Below, piece by piece: positions 48,895-59,232 of a stretch of 64,000 nucleotides of DNA. The stretch's first letter is position 1, and each line of letters opens with the position of its first letter. The position numbers and the translations under genes are program-made. Below the pieces are notes generated by a model. That model did not search any database. It was not told where the DNA came from and saw nothing but the letters and a program-made list of their open reading frames with translations. Origin of the DNA: Phlebotomus papatasi (lineage: Eukaryota > Arthropoda > Insecta > Diptera > Psychodidae); NCBI RefSeq assembly GCF_024763615.1, contig NC_077222.1, forward strand, positions 38,626,001 to 38,690,000, given 5' to 3'.

Positions 48895-49475
48895 GATATG
48901 TGGGCCACGATCAAAATCCCAAAAACCAAAGTCCGGTACTCCAAAATCTCGAATAGGTTGAAATCCCGAAAGCCAAAATCCCGATAATCCAAAATCCTAA
49001 ACGAAACAAAAGAGTCAAAATCCCGAACACCAAAATTCCGAAAAGGCCAAAGTCTTGAATTACCATACTCCCACGATTGCACACGCGTTTGCTGGTGGCA
49101 AAGAGAAATTTTCTGTGTTTTGCTAAAAAAAAAATCCACGCATTACCCTGCGTAAAATTTCATCCTTTTCAGGATTTTGCCCATTCGGGATTTTAGTCCT
49201 TTCGAAATTTTTTGCTTTTGGGATTCTGGCTTTCAGGATTTTAGTTTTTCAGGATTTTAGCTTTTAGGGATTTTGATTTTTCAGGGTTTTGGCCCATGCG
49301 AGATTTTGGCTATTTGAGATTTTGATCACTCCGGGATTCTGGCTTTTCGAAATTTTGGTTTTTCTGGAGGTTTACTCATTCAATATTTCGATATTTGAAC
49401 CCATTCGGGATTTTGAGTTTCGGGAACTGGTCTCATTCGGGATTTTGGCGCTCGGGATTTTATTCGGCACCGTAA
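48895..49475. repeat. GGGATTTTGG minisatellite foldback, locus 3
   Basis: The left half (48905-49055) is the complement-strand series (AAAATCCCAAAAACC, CAAAATCCCGATAATCC). The centre holds CTCCCACGATTGCACACGCG and TTTCTGTGTTTTGC. The right half (49165-49475) is the + series (CGGGATTTTAGTCC, CAGGATTTTAGC, CGGGATTTTGGCGC). Units are 16-20 bases and diverged. The opposed arms make a potential long hairpin. Open frames on both strands (48840-49139 and 49289-49534) merely translate the units. Confidence 0.78.
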
Positions 49476-49754
49476 TAAATAAACCGGTTCACATCAGATT
49501 TTACCCGATTTCGAAATCACTCAAAACTTTATAATTTTCTTAACGACTTAGCCCTATATTTTTTCGCATCGAAAAAAGTTTACATCATTTTTTAAAAATT
49601 CGGTTTAGGATTTAAAATTAAACATTTACGAAATAATAACTTTTATTTAACCAGATGCCTTTAGAACCAATTTTGTAACATCAGCCATCTGTAATAAATT
49701 ACTCAATCCCATCTTCATGACAAGGTTTTCTAGTTTCCTGGATTATCTGAATAA

Positions 49755-49960
49755 TGTTTCGTGGATTTCTTAAAATATTTTTATGTTCTTTTCGGATTTT
49801 CGCGAATAAAATTTTTGGTTACTCGGGTTTTGCGAAACAATTTTTGCGTTTTCGTTTTTCGTCAAAGAATTATTTCGGTTTTTCAGATTCGGTTGCACAT
49901 TTTTCGGATTCATCGTGCTTCATAAAAAATATTTTGGGTTTCTCGGGTTCGCAAAAGTCT
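49755..49960. repeat. Degenerate TTTTCGG-type repeat
   Basis: Words such as TTTTCGGATTTTCGCGAA, CTCGGGTTTTGCGAAACA, TCGTTTTTCGTCAAAG and TTTTTCGGATTCATCG follow at about 30-35 base spacing. It is probably an eroded tandem repeat; the 79-codon frame over it reflects this. Confidence 0.45.
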
Positions 49961-49979
49961 ACTCGAGCAATTAACAAGA

Positions 49980-51390
49980 GTTTCTCCACATGAATCACCC
50001 CTTGACCATGTATCTTTAAGGAATAAAACAATAAAGCCACCTATATGTACTTCTTTCTCTCTTATTTGAATTCTCTTAATATTGCAGCTGAAGTTTAAAT
50101 TTCAGACCATTTTCGATGCTTGTACTTACCATTCAAGATCATTCTCTATAACAATAAACAAGTTACACTCCCGTAACGCGAATTATTGTAGACGAGGTAG
50201 ACAACATCACTAAACTCTTCTTATAGTAAACCGTGGGAGTACAATGTTTTTACACCAAAAATTTCTCCACCATTTGGCCAAGTATATGAATTAGCATGAA
50301 TAATTAAATTTTCTGCACAATTCCACATGGTGTAATATCATAGTGCGATTTGAATTGTAAATTTGAGGTTGAAAGGTGAAATTTCACATGGAACATTTCC
50401 AATAGAGTGCAATTAGTTAATTTGGGAGGTGTTTCGGATCACTTCTTTCCGGGAAGTTGCCACCGTGGAAGCTGCAATTTCCAGTGAAGAAGCTTGTTCA
50501 TGGCTAAATTGAGAAAGAAAGTAGGTGACGCTAAGAAGTGTTTAAAGAGGCGGAATTCAGTGATTCTCCATGAAGGTAGCATTTCGTACTAGCGCATGCA
50601 AACTCGTTGCACTAAATTTAAGTAGTTTAAACCATTCAATACCTTGACTTCGGCACTGAAGCAATTTTACAGCGGTATGTGTGAGAAATTGTATATAATT
50701 TCTTCAACAACTTCCTATCATTGAGAGATTTGAGTAGCAATTGCTTAACGAAAATGAATGAGGAGGTGAATTCTTTCTTATATATTCATTTTTTTCGCTT
50801 TTTCGAGTGAAATGCAAATACAGTGGAGCAAAAATTGCATCATTTGGTGTTTTAGCAATCAATTTTCTACATCATTTCAGTTGAGAAATGTTCATTGAAG
50901 AGAAAAAGAACACATGCTAAATTGCTCTGTCTCTCACACTCTATTGCCAATTTCTTGCTGTTTTGCCCGCGCTTACAAAAGTTCATGAATAAATAGATGA
51001 GGTCATTTTAAGAAGAAAATGCACCAATTAGTAACATTTTAATTCCTTCTCTGACTTTTATAGACATTTAAGACTTAGTTGAACTTGACAATTGAGTATG
51101 GCAAGAAGATTCTACAAAATCAATTGACTCTAGCTTAATTTTATCAATTAGCATTGTTTGTCTGCCCACTTAATGATTATTCAATTTTAATTGCTCAGAC
51201 AAATATAGGTTACTCACGTGATTAATTCAAAGTTACAGTCAATATTCAATTTAAATTAAATTGCAATTGATTCAATTAAAAAACAATTGTAAATATTCCT
51301 TTTATAATCGCAAAAATATCATCTGTCCTTTTTTGTAATTTCTATTAGATTTATAATAATAGGTATTTTATACTGGAAATTGATCGTTCA
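49980..51390. other. Noncoding DNA
   Basis: No gene, RNA or inverted-repeat element identified. Composition is slightly less AT-rich around 50440-50580. Confidence 0.45.
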
Positions 51391-51396
51391 GCTATT

Positions 51397-51487
51397 AAGA
51401 CCTCTACACACTATAAGCAATTTTTTTTTTTAAATGTTTTTTTTTTAAGAAAATTGTTGACGAAAATTGCTTCTAGTGTGTATAAAC
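51397..51487. mobile_element. Candidate 91-bp MITE
   Basis: TACACACTATAAGCAATTTT at the left is the inverse of AAAATTGCTTCTAGTGTGTA at the right with one mismatch. GCTATT precedes and follows (51391-51396 and 51488-51493), giving a possible 6-bp duplication. Terminal bases are not fully symmetric. Confidence 0.5.
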
Positions 51488-51493
51488 GCTATT

Positions 51494-51560
51494 GAGCGGT
51501 AAGAATCCTAGGTTGACTGCCCAAGTTCTGACTTCGAGTCCCCGCCCTGTTCAAAAGATT
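51494..51560 (+). repeat. tRNA-like SINE head or tRNA remnant
   Basis: Contains GACTTCGAGTCCCCG, close to the tRNA B box (GGTTCGANNCC), about 40 bases after GAGCGGTAAGAATCC, a weak A-box-like word. No cloverleaf can be completed. It may be the Pol III promoter of a SINE. Confidence 0.35.
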
Positions 51561-52790
51561 GAATAATAAAATAATAGTAATACAATTATTAAAACGTCTC
51601 TAGGGATATTTTGCATAGGAAATTTCAAACGGAATAAAACTTGTATATAAATAGAATAATGCGTAAAATAACCAACATAGTGCGGCTTATCAAAATTCAA
51701 TTAATAATATTCTCAAATTATAATATAATGAAAAAACGATGGGTTGCTTCAATCTTGTAAGGTCGTAACTATCTTTATCTTTATAAAAACTCTCTACTTT
51801 TTTTCAAATTATTCTTGGCAAAGAAATTTAAAAATCATTTGTTCTACAAATGCTGAAATGATTCATTGATTTTTTTAATATTTAAAAAAAACGTTCAAAT
51901 TATTTAATAATATTTTTTATTAAAATTTGTATCATTCATTTATTAAGCGGATAGAAAATCCATTTTATTATGTCGGTAATGATTTGGAAGACGAAAGAAT
52001 TAATCAAATTTTATCCCGAATTTTCCAAGTTTTATATATATTTCATTTTTAGAAACAACACAAAAGAAAACAAAAAAGTCCTATCTGATAATGCTTTACA
52101 TTTTAAATTTAATCGAAATATCTGCAAACAAATATAAATTAATCTATTTTGCAATGATTACCTATCCGCCTCGAAGGACCTGATTTATTTTAAATGAATT
52201 ACTTTGCAATAGAGCTTATTGGATAAAATTACAATTTGATCTTCTTTATTTCAATCTTGTTAAAAACTGAACTTGTTTTTTTTTTCAATTTTCGTTATAC
52301 AATAAATTTTTGTGATCATTTATTTATTTATTTAAATACTACAGCAAAGCGAAGGTTTTGTTTTAGTTAAGTAATTATATTATTCATTACTCATGATGTT
52401 TTTTTTATTCTTTGAACATAGTAATTTAGGGAGAAAGAATATTATTGTTTTTTTTTAAATTATTTTTTATACTCGCAAGCTAGACAAAATGACTTTTCAT
52501 ATGTTTTATTTACTCATATTACTATAGGTCCGATTTACATGGTTAAAAAAATCTCTAGAACTGGTTAATTTTATAAAATCTATTCGAGAGGCCGCCAATA
52601 CTGATACCGTAATGTTAGCCATGAATTAGTCTTTTTAGCAACCTTAACTGGACTTTCTTAAGAACATGAAAATGTTTCAAATACCTATTAAATACTTCAT
52701 CGTATTTTATAGAGAATTTTATTGGCTATTCATTCAAGCTTCGAAAAAAACTACGTTGTGATGTTTAATCGTTTTTTAATCTTATTTTCA
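51561..52790. other. AT-rich noncoding DNA
   Basis: Very AT-rich, with TTTATTTATTTATTTA at 52319. No gene or element identified. Confidence 0.5.
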
Positions 52791-52799
52791 CCGATTTAG

Positions 52800-53765
52800 A
52801 CCACAGACGGTAAGACATTTCGATTTTCGGGCAGTTTTCGGCTTTGTAGAATTTTTAAAATCTGAAGTTTTCAGTATTTTAACGTCATGTTGTTTGTCGG
52901 ACTGTTGGTTTGACACGTCTGTCCGTTTGTCTGTCAACAGCTCTAGAAGTCAAACGATTAGCAATAGAGCAGAGGTGTGCAAAAACCGTTAAAACCGAAT
53001 AAACGTCAAATGAAACATGTACGTCAATGGTCAAAACGCTACTATAATAACCTTATTTTGACGTTAATTCGGTTTTAACGGTTTTTGCACACCTCTGCAA
53101 TAGAGACTTGAGATATTCGGAGACCCATAAGTCGACCCAGGGACTATTACCATTCTTCTAATTTTTTCTCACCCTTCCCATTCCCCACCAAGATCATGTT
53201 TTTTCCGGATTGCTCAAAAAGCGTTGCGCGTTTCTTCTTCATTTTTTGGATATTTTTCAGAGATTACGCAAGCGGGCATTCAACCATAGACGAAAATGCC
53301 ATTAAATCATTATAATCTTAAACGTTCTTAATGACGGTTTTTCAAAGTCAAATGTTAAAAAAGCTCTTGAGAGAGGATTTATGGGATTTATCGACATAAT
53401 GGTATTATGTTTGTACTCGTTGAAATAGTCTGGGAATTTTTGACATGCTTGAGCCAATATGAACCGATTCATAACCGATAACTGATTTTTATCCGAAATT
53501 CAATTATAATACTCAATATTACTTTTACAATATTTTGGGCGATATTTTGAATGATGTATAAAGCAGTTCTAATCGGTTATGAACCGATAATGAAGCGATT
53601 ATGAGCCGATAAATAATGTTTGTCCGAGAATCATTTTTTTTACTCTTAAAATTATTTTGAGCAATCTTTTGAATGATTTATGGATGGGTTCAAATATTGA
53701 GGTATAGCCTCTAAGTAAGTGACGATCTCGAGCAATTAGCAAAGCCTGGAATTCTTTGCCATGTC
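52800..53765 (+). repeat. Dispersed repeat D1, longest copy, with hAT MITE insertion
   Basis: Carries the TTTTAACGTCATGTTGTTTG and GTCTGTCCGTTTGTCTGTC blocks, then AGAGACTTGAGATATTCGG, AGAGATTACGCAAGCGGGC, AACCGATTCATAACCGATAA and a terminal GAGCAATTAGCAAAGCCTGG. The 5' CTGCTCGAACTCG word is absent or diverged. Confidence 0.75.
52970..53097. mobile_element. hAT MITE, 128 bp, perfect 8-bp duplication
   Basis: The left end is CAGAGGTGTGCAAAAACCGT and the right end is its exact reverse complement. The arms continue through TAAAACCGAAT. CAATAGAG lies on both sides (52962-52969 and 53098-53105). CAGAGGTG-type termini and 8-bp duplications are the hAT signature. Both ends resemble, but do not equal, those of the hAT element at 56281-58465. 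Confidence 0.92.
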
Positions 53766-53821
53766 TTTTTCAATGAATATTTACGTAAATTTATGTGAAC
53801 GTTTAGCAACATATTATTGTG

Positions 53822-53880
53822 TTAGCCATATTGGTTGCCTCAGTGGCCAAGCGGTTGTAGATATTGACTTGGGCGATTCG
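53822..53880 (+). repeat. tRNA-Ser/Leu-like SINE head or pseudogene
   Basis: CAGTGGCCAAGCGGTTGTAG closely matches the A box of Ser/Leu tRNAs (TGGCCNAGYGGTT). About 25 bases on, GCGATTCGGGAACC is a poor B box. The acceptor stem cannot be closed, so it is not an intact tRNA. Confidence 0.45.
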
Positions 53881-53889
53881 GGAACCTTT

Positions 53890-54568
53890 CGTCAATTAAG
53901 TATCAATCCTTAGTAAATCGGTTCGTTTTTAAAAATTTATAAGCCTATATCAAATTTAAGAACTTCATTATTCATTCTTTGTTCAAGCCACTTAACTTGA
54001 TGAATTAATGGCAATTACACTATGCCAAAAAACTGTAATTTATAACTCTGCGAACCTGGCAGTGATATCAATTAAGTCTGACTAAAATTAACATGGTAAA
54101 TATGCATATTTCTATATAATACAGTGTGATGCCACTTCATACCAGTAGTGTTTCTCTCCAAAACCTATATTTTCATTAGCTAAGAACTTGAGCATATGTT
54201 TGGAACACATGGTTCCTAATATCTTGTAAATTAAGACATCATATCGGGATGGCCTTCGTGTTAGAGGAGAAGTGATTGAAATATGGATCATATTGTCAAT
54301 TACTGAGCGAATTTCAAATGCTAATTAATCAGTAGAATAAACATTTCCGTCATAAATCTGCCAGATGTGAAAATTGTACAATAATAGTGGAGCGTGTGTG
54401 TAATTTAACGTGAAACTCGTGCGGTATCGTTTTAAATTCCCAGATAACCACAAAAGCAGAAAGCCAAAGATATAAACTTCCATAATAACGAACGAAGAAG
54501 AAAAAAGTATAATTCCAGAAAGATGCAATTGAAACTCAACATTTCTTTCGCAATCTTCCATTTTTCAG
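53890..54568 (+). other. Probable upstream intron of the invadolysin gene
   Basis: AT-rich sequence ending in a pyrimidine-rich tract and CAG (54566-54568) at the first recognised exon. The previous exon, expected to encode the signal peptide and Cys/His-rich N terminus, was not found in the window. Confidence 0.5.
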
Positions 54569-54700
54569 GTTATTCACGGCGCCCACATTGAGCCAGCACA
54601 CATAATCCGGAAGCGGAGTCTCGATCAACCTCTCCGGATGACCATCACATACGATGAGTCGGTTTATAGACTGGACGAAGATAAATTTGAATTAGTTAAT
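54569..54700 (+). CDS. Invadolysin: Invadolysin (leishmanolysin-like peptidase) internal exon A, partial gene
   Basis: A 132-base exon bounded by TTTTTCAG and GTGAGT, with 44 open codons in phase 0. The translation begins VIHGAHIEPAHIIRKRS and continues to TYDESVYRLDEDKFELVN. The HG-H-I-P-II-RS start, the DQPLR word and the YD-SVYRL word are what I know from the N-terminal propeptide side of animal leishmanolysin-like peptidases (M8 zinc metalloproteases, linked in Drosophila to mitosis, cell migration and lipid droplets). The exon joins exon B without a frame change. The HEXXH catalytic exons and the N terminus are not in the readable part of the window. It is far less AT-rich than its flanks. 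Identification is from memory of the family, not a search. Confidence 0.78.
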
Positions 54701-54842
54701 GTGAGTGTGATGTTGACTTGATATAATCCACATTAATCTCCCACTATGCATTTCTTGTCAGAAGATTTATTATTAGCTGACTTTTTCTTATATTGCCTGC
54801 ATTCTTATCTTCAATGTCTCAATCTCGATTTTCCCTCCACAG

Positions 54843-54925
54843 ACAATTATTCTGCCAGAAGCTGTTCATTTTTGGGAGAAAGCACTAATGGTGAGGGAAA
54901 CGAAACAAGTCATTAGATTAAATAG
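54843..54925 (+). CDS. Invadolysin: Invadolysin (leishmanolysin-like peptidase) internal exon B, partial gene
   Basis: An 83-base exon after a 142-base intron (54701-54842; GTGAGT at the start, CCCTCCACAG at the end). It is followed by GTGGGT and encodes TIILPEAVHFWEKALMVRET plus KQVIRLNR, where the last Arg codon is split (phase 2). LPEAV-FWE-AL-VRET followed by I-LNR, normally continued by a KC pair, is characteristic of the M8 leishmanolysin-like family just before its first conserved Cys cluster. The expected next exon was not found up to 64000, so the following intron is probably more than 9 kb and holds the transposon nest. Confidence 0.78.
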
Positions 54926-55357
54926 GTGGGTGTTTATAATTTTATTTTAAATCACACTCTAATGGGCTTATTCCAATAATCTCACTTTTGCTCCAAAGCC
55001 GTTATATACTAAATTCTGACGAGGCATTTTCTTATCTCTTTACACATTTTATTCACTATGAAAATTGAATTTTGAGAAAGTTTCCAGGAGGTTTATGTTG
55101 GATTATTCCTTATACTTCTCTACAAAGATTTTTCCACAGGAAAAGTTTTTTTTAAGGAAAATCCGATTGTGGCAAACTGAATGGGTTCAACAAAGTTTTT
55201 AGTCACATTTGCGGTGAAAAGCTCAATTTTTTTTTGAGCTTTAACTAAAATTTTCTCAGTCTGCAAAAGTCAAAATAGTTCCTTCAGGAATATCCGAAAG
55301 GATATCCTTTCTAAATATAAATTATTCAGCAAAATGTCTTACTTTTGTAAGACAAAT
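54926..55357 (+). other. Intronic DNA after exon B
   Basis: Starts with the donor GTGGGT. AT-rich, no further exon detected before the transposon nest. Confidence 0.5.
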
Positions 55358-55713
55358 TATAGTAAAGAGAGGTAATCCGGATACTTTTCATAGAGTGCGA
55401 CTTTAATGCTTGTTTTTGGACTGATGAAATATTTTTTCCCCATTCCAAATCAATAGAATTATTCTTTGTTTAATTTAGAATCATAATAGAAATAGAATTT
55501 TAGCAATAATATTGATGAAAATTAATAAAATTACGATAATATTAATATATGCGCAAGAATGTTACTGCGACGCTTTTATGTAACTCCGTTGAATTCGATC
55601 AAACTCGGATGCTCATTTTAAGGAAAAGTTTAATGCATAAAAATGAGAAGATATTATTTCAAAAACATTTTTTTAGAGTTTTATTCCATCAATTCATTTC
55701 ATTAATTTATTAT

Positions 55714-56272
55714 TTAATTATATATATTTTTATTTATTTTAAGATTGCACTCAATTCTTTGATTTTTCTCGGTTTTCTTGACTGACTTCCTTCCACGTTT
55801 TTTCTTTTCAGCTTCAATTGGCATTTGAGCCTTTTCCTTTACCATGTGTTTCTCCTTTAGTTTTATCTCCTTTTCTTCTGCCCTTATTTTTTTGTTCCTC
55901 TCTCTGGTCAACTTCCGTTCAGCAATTTCTTTCTTTTTTTGTAAATCCTGCCTCAATTTTTCCTCCTGTTCCGCGATAATTTCCTCAGAAGATACAATAT
56001 ACTGGTGTTTGACATTGCTGGCTTTGACCCTCTTCTTCTGACGACGTTTTGGAATTTCTCCTGGCCAGAAATAGCATTGTTTTAGTGTGTCGAAGATCGG
56101 TTGAGTCTCAGAAGTTGCAGAGAGTTGGTTTCCAGGGATGACTGGATCATTTGAAGGATTATTGTCGGTGGCCTGATCGTGCTGGTTATTGATAATGGAC
56201 TCCTCTGAATGTTGGAAAACAATTTTCGGGAAATAAAGACCAGCATAGAAAAGTGGCCCATCCATCCAGCCA
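55714..56272 (-). pseudogene. pogo/jerky-type transposase, C-terminal part
   Basis: Continues the frame after the hAT insertion: SGWMDGPLFYAGLYFPKIVF, then an acidic/polar linker, an IFDTLKQCYFWPGEIPKRR segment typical of jerky/Tigger C-terminal tails, and a Lys/Glu-rich coiled coil (EEIIAEQEEKLRQDLQKKKE onward) ending NLKINKNIYN. Together with the N-terminal part and one copy of CTCTGTGG the length is 1326 bases, exactly 442 codons with stop. The second Asp (usually in a VDGHKSH-like word) and the third acidic residue are missing between LYFPKIVF and the linker, so a deletion of roughly 100 codons removed the rest of the catalytic core. Confidence 0.85.
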
Positions 56273-56280
56273 CTCTGTGG

Positions 56281-58465
56281 TAGAGATGTGCGCCGAGAAA
56301 TTTCGGCGGCGGCGGCTAACATTTAAAAATTGTCGGCGGCTGGCTGCGCGCCGGCGCGCCAGCTAAAGCAATCGGCTGCGGCTCAGCTAGGCGCGCCAGA
56401 CTTTTTTCCTTAATATTTTTCGATTACAATCCACATAAATTATCGATTTTCCTCAAATTTTTTTCTTGCTAGAATTACTAATCATGGAAATCTATTTAAA
56501 AAAAAAATAGTAACAACAAAACAGATAGAAAACAATCTGTCAACTTTAGGCACAACTTTTGATGATTTTACAAAAAGACAGATTCAAATAAAAATATTAA
56601 CAAAAATTTTTGAAATCCGTAGACACGTAAAAATGAAAATAATTTTATCTGGAATTATAAACTTAAATTCAATATCCAATAGAAAAATTGTTTATCTACA
56701 AACAAAAATATTTCTCGATGAAAATTTGATAACAGTTGAAATATTTGGTAAGAAATGTTGAATTCGATGCACTTGATTAAAACATTATTTTAAAAAAAAA
56801 TGTTTAAAATCTTAACCCTTTAACGACGGGACACTTTTCACGAACCGAAAATCATCAATAAAAATTAAACTGGTGAACGTAATCAATGATAAATAATATT
56901 ACTAATAATATTACTATTACTATTAAAATTATTTGGTCAGCAAAAAATTAAATTTGATAAGTAAAAAATACAAATATTTCCAAAAATGGATTTAATTTTT
57001 CTATCCATAAAGATCGAAACTTTCATGAAAATTCTACTGCTTTTAAAAGTTGTAAATTTAGTCACTTCTCAAACTTGATGTTTTACTGCTCGTTTGTACA
57101 GTATCAATACAAGAAAGAGCTCATACTAAAGTTATTTTTTTTAATGTTTATACGTAATCGTAAAGTAAAAAGTTGTAGGAATCCATAATATTTTTGCAGA
57201 TGTTCAGCCATTTGCTATCTAGTAAATATTGCAGCACAAAAGTGAATAATTTTCAAACTACCGCATTGATGAATGATTTTTATTATTATTATTTTTTATA
57301 ATAAGGTAAAGTATCCTATGTCGACCACTTAAGGATAGATTTTGTGAAAAAATTATGAAAAAACAGTTATAATTTGTGTTTTTTGATAGGGTTTTTGCCT
57401 AAAACTATAGAATAGATTCTTATCTAATTGTTAACTTCATTTAGTCATAATATAATTTTACATTAGGAAAAGTTAAAATGTTTTAAAAGTGCGAAGTGTT
57501 CCTCTACTCGACCACTTCAATATCAGTATTCCTCCTCGACCGCCTGGGGTTCCTCTACTCGACCACCAATTTTTCTTAAAATTAAACAAATCACAAAACT
57601 AAAAAGTCACTGATTTAACTTTGGCTTGTTTAATACATCATGAATAGCACTTAAAATTTAGTTAATCAATAAAATAAATAGGGAAACTCACTTTTATGAA
57701 TTCATTCGGAAGTATAGAACAACGTTCAAGTGAAAAAAGCTTCACTTGCTATGATTCGTCGACCGGTCGAATTGAGGAACAATTTATTTGAAATGCACTT
57801 TCAATTTTAATATATAAAATTAATCTTCAACTTAGTCATGGAAGTAAAATTTTTGCACAAGTAACAATTTGAATTCTCCAGTAATCTGTAAGGGTAATAA
57901 TTGAAATAATTCCTTAAGAAAAAAGTCAAGAATATCAAAAAGTATGCCATAATTTGATGAAAAATTGCGATTTTTTTTTTAAGAAATACTTTAACGCTCC
58001 GTATTTTTATGATTTTTTTCAGGGTTTTATGGTCAATTTCTATGATATTTTCACTGATTTGAATTAATTATGAAATAATTGGCCCTATGATGTTAAATCA
58101 TTCGCTAAATATTATTGTAAATGCAAATAAATTAAATAAATATTTCCACCGGTCGACTTGAGGACCCCAGGGTGGTCTACTCGAGAGGCGATCGACTCCA
58201 GGATACTTTACCTTATATCCAAATTTTTTTAAGCAAAAGCTTCTTGACAATAGATAGTATAATTACTAACTATCCTAACTATACATTTTTTTTCATAAGA
58301 ATGAAAATTGTTTATTATGGTTATTGTCAGAAAAATTACTTAATTGAATTGAAATATAAACAAAATTCGCCGCGGCGCGCATTAAAAATTTTTGGCGGCG
58401 GCGGCTAAGCAAAAATCGCGGCGGCTCGCGCCGAGCGGCTAAAATCGGCTTGGCGCACATCTCTA
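56281..58465. mobile_element. hAT-type element, 2185 bp, inside the pogo-type transposase
   Basis: Ends are TAGAGATGTGCGCCGAG and CTTGGCGCACATCTCTA (14 terminal bases exactly inverted). The 8-bp CTCTGTGG occurs at 56273-56280 and 58466-58473, once inside the element's target and once as duplication. Subterminal GGCGGCGGCGGCTAA and GCGCGCC-rich stretches at both ends contrast sharply with the AT-rich interior. No hAT transposase frame is visible, so it is nonautonomous. The interior near 56690-56800 resembles part of the element at 6107-7023. Confidence 0.92.
57304..58213. mobile_element. TA-flanked element, 910 bp, nested in the hAT element
   Basis: The left end is AGGTAAAGTATCCTATGTCG. The right end, reverse-complemented, is AGGTAAAGTATCCTGGAGTC. 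TA lies at 57302-57303 and 58214-58215. Subterminal CTCTACTCGACCAC and GGGGTTCCTC words recur in both orientations (57505-57575 and 58140-58190). No coding capacity. Confidence 0.85.
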
Positions 58466-59232
58466 CTCTGTGGTGACGTTCCCATTTTCCATCCTTCTGC
58501 GTTGTGAATGGCAATTTTTGGAGTAATGTCAGTTTTATGAACAGCCATTGGAGGAGTAAGTTCGCCAGTAGCTGACACCCTGAGGAGTACTGTGATACAT
58601 TGCTTCGGTCCTGAATTTTTAAGAGATGGAACTACACGTGAACCTCTCCTGGACAGGACATTTCCATCTTCCGGTGTCAAAAAGAAGGCACTTTCGTCGC
58701 AATTAAAAACACGGTCTGGTAAAATGCTCAGAAGGTTGTGTTCTGTGAAATATCCAAGACAATTCTGAAACCATTCCGTGAGGTCTTCAGCAGTAACAGT
58801 AGCTCTTTCCAATGAGAAGGATTTTGGCTTGCGCATGCTGAGCTCTGGATGACGCTTAAGAAAATTCCTGAACTAAACGTCTCCGGGTCTTCCAGCTGTA
58901 AAATGGTTTGGAATTTTGTAGACCTCACAGATGAGTTTAACGCTGTCCAGAACTTGTTCCTTCCCGATGGGATGCCAGCCATCCGCACATCCCAGGATCC
59001 ATTTGACAAGTTCTTTTTCCTGTTCTTTTGAAAGAATTGTTGGCCTGCCATTGGGGCACTCCTCTGGGTATTTGCCGGTCAATTTGTTGTGCAGTGTTGT
59101 TCTTGGGACATTAAATGTTTTGGATGCATATGCTATGGTAGAACCATCTCGTACACACTGCAAGGCATTCCTAAGACCTTCCTTAGAGTCGGGCTTGTCC
59201 TTATAGGTCTTTTCTTTTGTTCTCTTTGGCAT
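58466..59232 (-). pseudogene. pogo/jerky-type transposase, N-terminal part, one in-frame stop
   Basis: Begins MPKRTKEKTYKDKPDSKE. Residues 16-54 form a pipsqueak/CENP-B-like helix-turn-helix (YASKTFNVPRTTLHNKLTGK). A GRPTILSKEQEKELVKWI segment opens the second DNA-binding domain. Codon 120 is TAG where relatives usually carry Trp before FRNFLKRHPELS, so a single nonsense change is likely; the frame continues unbroken afterwards. The first DDE aspartate is at about residue 179 in VFNCDESAFFL. The frame reads to GWKMGTSPQS and is then broken by the hAT element. The start ATG is chosen because upstream codons are not family-like. Inactive as it stands. Confidence 0.88.

Noticed and set aside
48840..49534. 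Phe/Ile/Leu-rich frames as membrane peptides
   Set aside because: They are translations of the GGGATTTTGG minisatellite units.
53822..53880. Intact tRNA gene
   Set aside because: The A box is good, but the B box is poor and no acceptor stem or anticodon arm can be formed.
57304..58213. hAT transposase inside the nested element
   Set aside because: Frames there are under 80 codons and no dimerisation-domain or zinc-finger motif is seen.
58728..59051. Separate 107-codon minus-strand protein
   Set aside because: It is an alternative frame of the pogo transposase; the psq/DDE motifs are in the other frame.
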